DNA of 64,000 nt from Ulva prolifera (lineage: Eukaryota > Chlorophyta > Ulvophyceae > Ulvales > Ulvaceae). The stretch is taken from the NCBI GenBank assembly GCA_023078555.1, contig CM041203.1, positions 4,238,538 to 4,302,537 of the forward strand. Reading direction: 5' to 3'. Below, in pieces: positions 57,473 through 64,000 of this stretch; positions within the stretch are counted from its first letter, which is position 1; every line of letters begins with the position of its first letter. A model generated the notes under the pieces. It did not search any database and was not told the origin of the DNA. It saw only the letters and a list, made by a program, of their open reading frames with translations. The position numbers and the translations under genes are program-made.

Positions 57473-58410
57473 AGGGCACAATGGTGCATGCATGGTCTGC
57501 ATGGAATGTATTCCGCATGGGACCCAGTCTTGAAACGGATCAGATCAGAGCGGACCATATCGATGTTTACAGCCATGACCTCATGCTCGCATAGCGACCC
57601 CACCCACAACCATGTCCCGCAATGCTCAGCGGACCATCCGGTGTGCCATTAATGAAAATTTCATCCTCCCCATATGGCCTTGAACGTTTTAGCGTTTGCG
57701 CCAGCAACAGCCACATTTAACAGACCTTCCGTTTCCTGCAGGAGTCCATAGCAAACCCTCTACCACACTCCTCTTGCAAATACTCCATTGCAAGCTGCGT
57801 GGACCGCTCACACGAAATGCCAAACATACACACAACAACCTGGCGTTTCCCACGGTGCTACCTGCCTCGTTCCCTTTGTCCTTGTAACAAATACACATAT
57901 CACCTAGATGAGTCTGTATCCAGCCGCCTCGTTTTTGCACTCAACACCCTCTCGCAATCATGGTGACCATGCCACCTTGCTAGCCAGCCAACAGCATCAG
58001 CGCTAGCTAGGATGGGAGCAGCTACTGCTCTCGGCCCATGCTGCAGCAGCCCACCGCCGCCCACACATCGCACATTGCCGCCCACACACAGACCCGCATT
58101 CCGGACTTTTCAATGTTCAAATGCATATGGCCACTCAATCATACATACAGACACTGCACAGCTCGGGCGCCCTCTGTATGGCCCCCCGGGGCGGCAGTAA
58201 CCTTACCAAAGACACGCTATCGATCGCCACAAAATTGGTCTGTTTGCATCGCACATGCATTTGCCCCCTGTCCCCGCGCCGCCCCACATTCTGTTCAAAA
58301 CGTTGCGATCTACCAGAGGTAATCAAACGTACGTGGCAACAGCTCGCACGATCATCAAGAAGGCGGCACGTGCACGCCCACCGTGGCCTGGCCCCGGCCC
58401 TCCGCTGAGT
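57473..58410 (+). repeat. Duplicated block, copy 1
   Basis: Segments recur in the same order at about 60870-61620: ACAGCCATGACCTCA.GCTCG, ATGCTCAGCGGACCAT, TTTCATCCTCCCCA, CCATTGCAAGCTGC.TGGACC and CCGCCGCCCACACATC. Neither copy has a convincing reading frame. It may be a non-autonomous transposon or a segmental duplication. Confidence 0.6.
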
Positions 58411-58424
58411 CTCCTATTGTGACA

Positions 58425-58496
58425 GTCCAGTGATAAGCACGTCGCGACGTGTAAGAGTCCAGTGTTAGAGTGGTCTCATCACTGGACTTTCACACC
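58425..58496. repeat. Inverted repeat with AGTCCAGTGAT / ATCACTGGACT arms
   Basis: AGTCCAGTGAT at about 58425 is the reverse complement of ATCACTGGACT at about 58486, with a third partial copy between. It could fold into a stem next to the tRNA-like segment. Confidence 0.45.
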
Positions 58497-58499
58497 CGT

Positions 58500-58580
58500 A
58501 TGGCCAACGGGTTGAGGACGGTATCAAAGCTACCCCCTCCGTTTCAGGAGGTCGTGGGTTCGATTCTGCGCGCACGTGCA
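58500..58580 (+). ncRNA. tRNA-like segment, possible SINE head or tRNA pseudogene
   Basis: TGGCCAACGGGTTGAGG resembles an A-box/D-arm and GTGGGTTCGATTCTGCGC resembles a B-box/T-arm, with a class II-sized spacing that includes a CCTCC...GGAGG hairpin. The T-stem needs two G-T wobbles and no 7-bp acceptor stem was found, so a functional tRNA is unlikely. Confidence 0.35.
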
Positions 58581-58670
58581 CTTTGGGGAATCGAAACGGC
58601 CGCACGTGACCACCTTGCTTAGCACAGGAGGAGGCCCTGTGAGTTGCGTACAGTCGTCTGATGGGGGCTT

Positions 58671-58755
58671 CCAGGTGGTTTACCCCTTCGACGTATGTGG
58701 TCCCGTTAAGTCGGAGTCGTCAATGTCCAATAGCTATTGGTTAGGAAACGGTTCA
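58671..58755 (-). repeat. Repeat B4
   Basis: CCAGGTGGTTTACCCCTTCG, then ACGTATGTGGTCCCGTTAAG and GTCGTCAATGTCCAATAGC. It is inverted relative to B1 and about 450 bp from repeat A4. Confidence 0.65.
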
Positions 58756-59122
58756 GTAACTTCGGATTTACTTTACTTGACTTTACACCTGTTTCTCTGT
58801 CGCCATGCCACGCCGCTTCACACCTGCGGGACCAGCTGAATGTTGTACACTCCTCGGCGGTGCACTAGATCTAGAGATGTTACATGCATGCATGCATGTA
58901 TACAATTATAACAGTCCATGCCATGGCTGCAGCACACGATTGCATGGCACCCGGCCCCGGGCCCCCGGGAGGCATGCAAAGGCTGGGTCCATTTGCATGC
59001 AGGAGCTAGCGCATCTCTTCCCATCTCTCGCGCCGTTAAAATTTTGGGACGGGCTTCAGCAACAGGGTATGTACGATGCACGCCTAGCACGTGTACAGTA
59101 TACTGTGTGCTACGTAGCATGC

Positions 59123-59455
<333 letters not shown>

Positions 59456-59462
59456 ACAGGGT

Positions 59463-59505
59463 TTTCAGCTGGTTCACCCCTTCGGCATGCGCACCCGGTT
59501 GTCCG
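59463..59505 (-). repeat. Repeat B5, diverged
   Basis: TTTTCAGCTGGTTCACCCCT, then TCGGCATGCGCACCCGGTTG. It is a weak match to the outer part of repeat B. Confidence 0.4.
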
Positions 59506-59707
59506 AAGTAACTCACCGGGTCTCCTCTGTGTAGGCGAGTAATCGCATCTGCTTGCCAGTAGGTAGTTGCGCGGCTGTAGCGACAGCTCTGGCGTGCTAT
59601 GCGGCGCTGTGTCCACTTCATGCGTAGGTGGCGGGGCTGAGCAGCCTGTTCCCCAGATGAAACCATGCACAGGGCGGTGAGCTGTGTGAGCTCGAGAGGT
59701 AGAGCTG

Positions 59708-60470
59708 CTATGCCGAGGGACATGTCCTGCCGGTCAGCCATGCGGAGGTCCCGGTGCTGCAGAGCACTGCACTAGTGGAGCTCATGCATTTGTCGAAGAG
59801 GGAGCGCCAGTCGCTGTCAGTCATCCACGGATCCCTCATTTGCCATGGCAATGAATTGTAATTCATCTGCCACTGGCAGATGATCCGCAGAAGCCGCAGG
59901 CAAACGTCGCTGTCTGCTAGCTGACTGAGGGCCTGAGATAGGACAGGCCAGGCAGCAGAGATGGTGAGGTCGTGTAAGGAGGAGAGGCGGGCGAGAGCTG
60001 CAGGGGCACCAGCGAGCACTGCCTTGGCCTCATTGTAGTCTGCATCCTGTTGGGTGTGCAGATCGATGACCAGGCTGCGCGCAGCTGCATCAGCTTCGGG
60101 AGGCTAGCCCATAGCTGCTGAGCAGGCAGCCCATCACAGCGTCACAAAGCCGCGACGTGTGCCGGACATTGGAGTGCAGCGTGCCAAGCGGGGCAGTCTC
60201 TTTTTCTTTTTTAGTCAGCTGGCTGAGGAGAATGCTGGCTTCATGGAGGCGGGCGCCAGCTGGAGACCTTGAGCAGCCTGAGGCATGGCATGTCGAGAGC
60301 AACAACTCCCGGAAAGGCTCCAGGGCAGAAGTGGACAGTCAAGTACAGCGAGGTCAGGGATGTGACAGACGAGATAAGACTCGATGGGGCCCAACGGACA
60401 AAATCATTGACCGATCATACCTGGCAAGGTCTGCATAGAGGGTGCGGAGGTGCTGCCGTGATCGCCGACT
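59708..60470 (-). CDS. Possible LRR-like or helical repeat gene, incomplete model
   Basis: Protein-like minus frames occur in order: RQHLRTLYADLAR before a GTATGATC donor near 60420, then LHEASILLSQLTKKEKETAP and SRLCDAVMGCLLSSYG near 60140-60240. The last is VLAGAPAALARLSSLHDLTI, SQLADSDVCLRLLRIICQWQ and DPWMTDSDWRSLFDKCMSS at 59708-60046. The Leu spacing suggests LRR or helical repeats. The exon junctions were not resolved, so the frame order is tentative. Confidence 0.35.
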
Positions 60471-60869
60471 GAGGAGAGGGCCGCGCACGGTGCCAGGGCT
60501 GGTACCACACGTTGCGGCGGGCGCCGTTGCTCATGCATTCTCAGGGGTCGCTCGGTGACCGCCCGCGTCACCTGCCCATCGCACGGGCGATGTGGCCGCC
60601 TCGGCAGGCCCGAACCGGCACACGTGCATGCTGTGATAACTGGCATGCATGGCTCACGTGTAGTGTCCGTACAGTGACACGAAGGCTGCACCACTGGAGC
60701 CCAGGTCGGCCACAAATCAACGCGACGAGCACGCACCATGTGGATGCTTGATGATGTATACTTTCCCGGTGGAGAGATCAATATCCTCAGATGGGAACAG
60801 TCACCAACATCTCGTGGGCTGGTGGGCATGCATGGTGTGTACGTAGGTGAAGTTCCGCATGTGGTTTAT

Positions 60870-61620
60870 CCTAGGTCTGGAAACAATTCAGGGCAAACCG
60901 TATCAAGTTTTACAGCCATGACCTCACGCTCGCATTGCGCCACCACCCACACTCATATCCCACCATGCTCAGCGGACCATTCCGTACCATTTCATCCTCC
61001 CCAGCAACTGCAAGGGCAGCAACAGCCCCTTTTCAGTTAAAAGTTTTAACAGGCCCCCCTGTTTCCTGGCCATTGCTCCGTTGCAAGCTGCTTGGACCAG
61101 CTTCACAGCCCCACAAGGGCTCTATACATACACATCGCACCCTGCACAAGTCTACACCGGGGCCTTTTGCGCCCACTGACCGCAATCATGTCGACACGCC
61201 TCCTTGCGGTATTGGCAGCCGACCAACAGCCCCACTGCTGCTCTCGCCCCACTAGCCAACCGCCGCCCACACATCCCACGGCCATAGCCGCAACATCTTC
61301 TGTTTGCATCATACACCCCCTCCCCCCTGCATCCCCATATCACCCCACCATCTGTTCAAATCCACACTCAACGAACGTAGCAACAGCGCTTATTCCTGGG
61401 CGGCACACTCCCGCCGCGGCCTGGGCTCGACCTCAGCATCACCGCGTGATCAAACGCTGTGCGTGTCCACACCGGCACACCCCGCCACAACATGCATGTA
61501 CACATCGCACTTGCCCACAGCAACCTCCGCGCCTGGCCAGCGAGACACCGCTGCTATTTCAACACCCCCAGACACGAACGAGAGATGCACGCTGCGGCAA
61601 CCTGCTCAGCTCCTGAGGCT
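60870..61620 (+). repeat. Duplicated block, copy 2
   Basis: Counterpart of 57473-58410, with the shared segments in the same order and orientation. It is more C-rich and the right half is more diverged. Confidence 0.6.
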
Positions 61621-62936
61621 CACCCCTGCACAGGCCTCTTGGAATGTCAACCCCAGCTCCATTAGCCCAAACGGCAAGGACTGCTTAGCTTCGGGTCCAA
61701 CCTGGCCTCAGCGGGGCGGACCATACCAGACACACACAGCCGCCACACTGACCCGGTCCGCCTACCTGCTAACTGCCCCTGCGGGCACATGCCCGCATAT
61801 ATATGCCCCTGAACACATACCTAAAATACAATGCTCACGAGGTTTGTGCATGATCAAACTTGAGTTGCCCCAACGGCAGGCAGCACTGTGTCCATGCATG
61901 CGCACCATGAATACATGCGAGCACTCTGCTGCCATCTCTACCTCACTTTCGCCATGCCATATCATACCACATCGGCCTCGAGACCTCGAGAGGCATGCAT
62001 GCCCTCCGCAGTACATTGTGCCCCAGGCTGACCTTCGAGCACACGAGGGGGGGCCGTGCAGAGCACGCCTTGCGGCGTTTTCACGGTTGCCTAGGTGCCT
62101 TGCAGCGCATTCACGGCTGCCCTCCAGAGCCTACATCAATTGCTCTGTGGGGGTGGCCCCGACGGACCGACGCTGCTCGTGCCTGTGGGACGGACCTCGG
62201 GGATGGGTGGTGAGCATCCCAGACCGACACTTGCTGGACTCCCCAAGGCCACATCATGATGCCCACGTGAGCCGGGCAGGCAGGTGGCCGTATCCCTGAG
62301 AGGCTAGGAGTGACACACCTCAGTCGCCTGGACCGCATGCCGCAGTGGCAGGCTGCCCTGCGGACACGGGCGGAGGGGCGGCCGCGCGGCTTTCATGGCA
62401 TCACGCTTGTGGCTACGCCACAAGAGACACGCCGTCAGCTGTGGCCACAGCTCTACAGGCTGAGGCGCCGGAAGATCGTGCTGCGCGGAGGCATGCATGC
62501 GAGCTGGCTGACGCCCCGCTGGGATGAGGACGTGCGTCAGGCCGCGGGACGCTCACGCGCATGCATGCAGGACCGAGGTCTGCACCCTGATCCGTCGGAT
62601 GCCCCCAGGCTGCTGCGCCAGGCTGCGGCGCCGCCACGGCCGGCGGGGGTGAAGGCCCGGCAGCTGTGCATGCATGCATGCCGTCCCACACGCGCACACG
62701 ATCCGCCAGACTGAAGGCGCTCGAGTGGGCGATGCGGGGTGCGGCAAGCGCCGCGCTCTGGGCGCACGGTAAGCGGCTGTGCACCCCCGGTCACACAGGT
62801 CACCCCAGCCCAGCCCCCCCATGCGCAAGAGCTCTTTTGCGGCCTCGTTTCAGTGCATGCATTATAGCATGCTCTGGTTCTCTGCCACGCGAGCTGCGTG
62901 ACGCAACGACCCGGGCCGTCGTGAGCTGCGAGGCTG
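61621..62936 (+). other. Region with one plus-strand candidate exon
   Basis: A plus frame at about 62338-62660 reads MPQWQAALRTRAEGRPRGFH, ATPQETRRQLWPQLYRLRRR and WLTPRWDEDVRQAAGRSR. It is basic and helical but matches no known family. It lies antisense to the 3' flank of the right-edge BTB-like gene. The rest of the region shows nothing supported. Confidence 0.25.
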
Positions 62937-63680
62937 TCAGTGCATGCCAGCCCCGACCTCTGCCCGCACGTTACGCCGCAGATGCCCCGCCCAGCTCAGC
63001 GACGCCGGCCGCTGCAGCAGCCCGGCGACCGACCCCGCGACGCTGCCGCCCCCGCCCCCACCTCTCACGCTCGCCCCTGACACCGGCGCCGGCGGCGGCG
63101 TCGCCGATCTCGCCGCCTTTGCCGCACGCGGTGCGAACACGGCGATTCGGTGCAGCACCGCCGCGAGCGCCTGGACTGCGAGGTGCCCCCCGGCATCCGC
63201 CGCCGCATGCATGCATGCCTGCTGAAACACGACGCGTAGGGTGCCGACCTCGCGGGGGTAGGCCGCGAGGAGCACGTCGGTTGCATGCGTGATCTCCCGG
63301 AGCATCTGCCGGGGACTCCACGCGCCGTCGCAGGCGCCGTCGCAGCTCCCCCCGGCCGTCACGCATGCGGCCGCGAGCGTGCTCACGCGCAGCCACCGTG
63401 GCGCGCCCTCCTGCCAGCATATGCGCAGGAGCGCACGCGTGTACGGTTGGCCGCGGCCGCAGCGCGCGAGCTCGCGGCCCGCGAAGATCGCGGCGTCCAC
63501 GCATGCCGCCTCGTTGCCGCAGGCCTCCGGCGGCGCTGCTGCGGCCCGGCCGCGGGGGGTGGACCCCGGCGGCGACGGGGCCGCGCCGCCGCTGCCGAAC
63601 GATTTGATGATGTCTAGCGCACGGTCGGCCATCTCGGCTTCTGGAACGTGCGGCACCGATCGCGCCAACAGCCACGCCAC
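62937..63680 (-). CDS. Paralogue of the BTB/BACK-like C-terminal exon, gene partial at right edge
   Basis: One exon from the acceptor ATGCTGCAG at 63680 to a stop at 62937. It opens VAWLLARSVPHVPEAE, aligning with TAWLYGRCLAHAPE at the same exon boundary in the 54.4-kb gene. Further matches are CVDAAIFAGRELA with AADAAWRELA, PRWLRVSTLAAACVTAG with PLWLRAGSLAAAAVTGE, and HLAVQALAAVLHRI with TLPMVTAVLHGVC. This shows that the two are paralogues in the same orientation about 8.5 kb apart. The remaining exons lie right of the window or between 63680 and 64000, where LFLLFIVLISEIS at the edge is a candidate. Confidence 0.5.
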   Translation of the reverse strand: MAWLLARSVPHVPEAEMADRALDIIKSFGSGGAAPSPPGSTPRGRAAAAPPEACGNEAACVDAAIFAGRELARCGRGQPYTRALLRICWQEGAPRWLRVSTLAAACVTAGGSCDGACDGAWSPRQMLREITHATDVLLAAYPREVGTLRVVFQQACMHAAADAGGHLAVQALAAVLHRIAVFAPRAAKAARSATPPPAPVSGASVRGGGGGGSVAGSVAGLLQRPASLSWAGHLRRNVRAEVGAGMH

Positions 63681-64000
63681 CTGCAGCATGGCGTCTCCAT
63701 GCATGCCAGGTGACCACAGGGGGCATGCACATCACATCTGTCAATGGTTGGCCACGTCCCGCCGCCGAAGCGGTGGCGGGCATCGTCGCCTCTGACAATC
63801 GCCGCAGTGGATATACCGGACACTGCATGCATGCACCACATGCACAGCGGATCTGCAAGTGCGCCGCATGCAGTGCCAGCGGTGGCAGGCTCTGGCATGC
63901 TTGCCTCAGGGTAGGCGGGCGGAGGGAAACCAACGAGATGACAGCCATCGCGTGTGCTAATCTCAGAGATCAGCACGATGAACAGCAGGAAAAGCTCGGG

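Overview
The window is nuclear DNA of an intron-rich, GC-rich photosynthetic eukaryote, most likely a green alga. Conserved genes carry short coding exons split by introns whose 5' ends are mostly GTGCG, GTGAG or GTAxG and whose 3' ends are often GCATGCAG. Two genes belong to plant or plastid-type families (DUF1995; a CPBP-family membrane protease) and a third is a methionine sulfoxide reductase B with a transit-like N-terminus. The species cannot be named from the sequence. No prokaryotic operons, CRISPR arrays or rRNA genes were seen.

I built gene models by hand, joining exons at GT..AG sites that keep frame. Six rest on recognisable families: a DUF1995 protein (23.1-27.1 kb, minus), an ASC-1/TRIP4-like zinc-finger coactivator (28.2-30.75 kb, minus), NOP10 (37.2 kb, plus), a CPBP protease (41.5-43.9 kb, minus), ribosomal protein eL32 (44.6-46.1 kb, minus) and MsrB (51.0-52.6 kb, minus). 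A seventh, at 47.3-49.4 kb plus, is a SAP30BP/HCNGP-like regulator. They serve translation, rRNA/snoRNP assembly, transcription and plastid or redox maintenance. They are not an operon.

Other genes have a recognisable architecture but no sure name. An LRR protein with an N-terminal coiled coil has eleven exons and runs off the left edge (1-6.5 kb, minus). A coiled-coil protein lies divergently at 7-8.1 kb. A 977-residue low-complexity protein is at 13.0-16.4 kb. A second LRR protein lies at 17.2-18.9 kb. A multi-pass membrane protein is at 31.9-34.7 kb. A basic helical protein is at 38.7-39.6 kb. Two paralogous BTB/BACK-like genes lie at 54.4-57.2 kb and at 62.9 kb to the right edge.

The rest is repeat-rich. 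A 3.3-kb LINE with an intact reverse transcriptase and 15-bp target duplications sits at 8.36-11.67 kb, and two truncated relatives lie at 42.3 and 49.1 kb. There are two families of roughly 60-115-bp dispersed repeats (A and B), a roughly 40-bp dispersed repeat (C), pure poly-C runs of up to 69 nt, a (CT)n tract, an ATACC-type minisatellite inside a DUF1995 intron, and a duplicated block at 57.5 and 60.9 kb. Most of these lie in introns or between genes.
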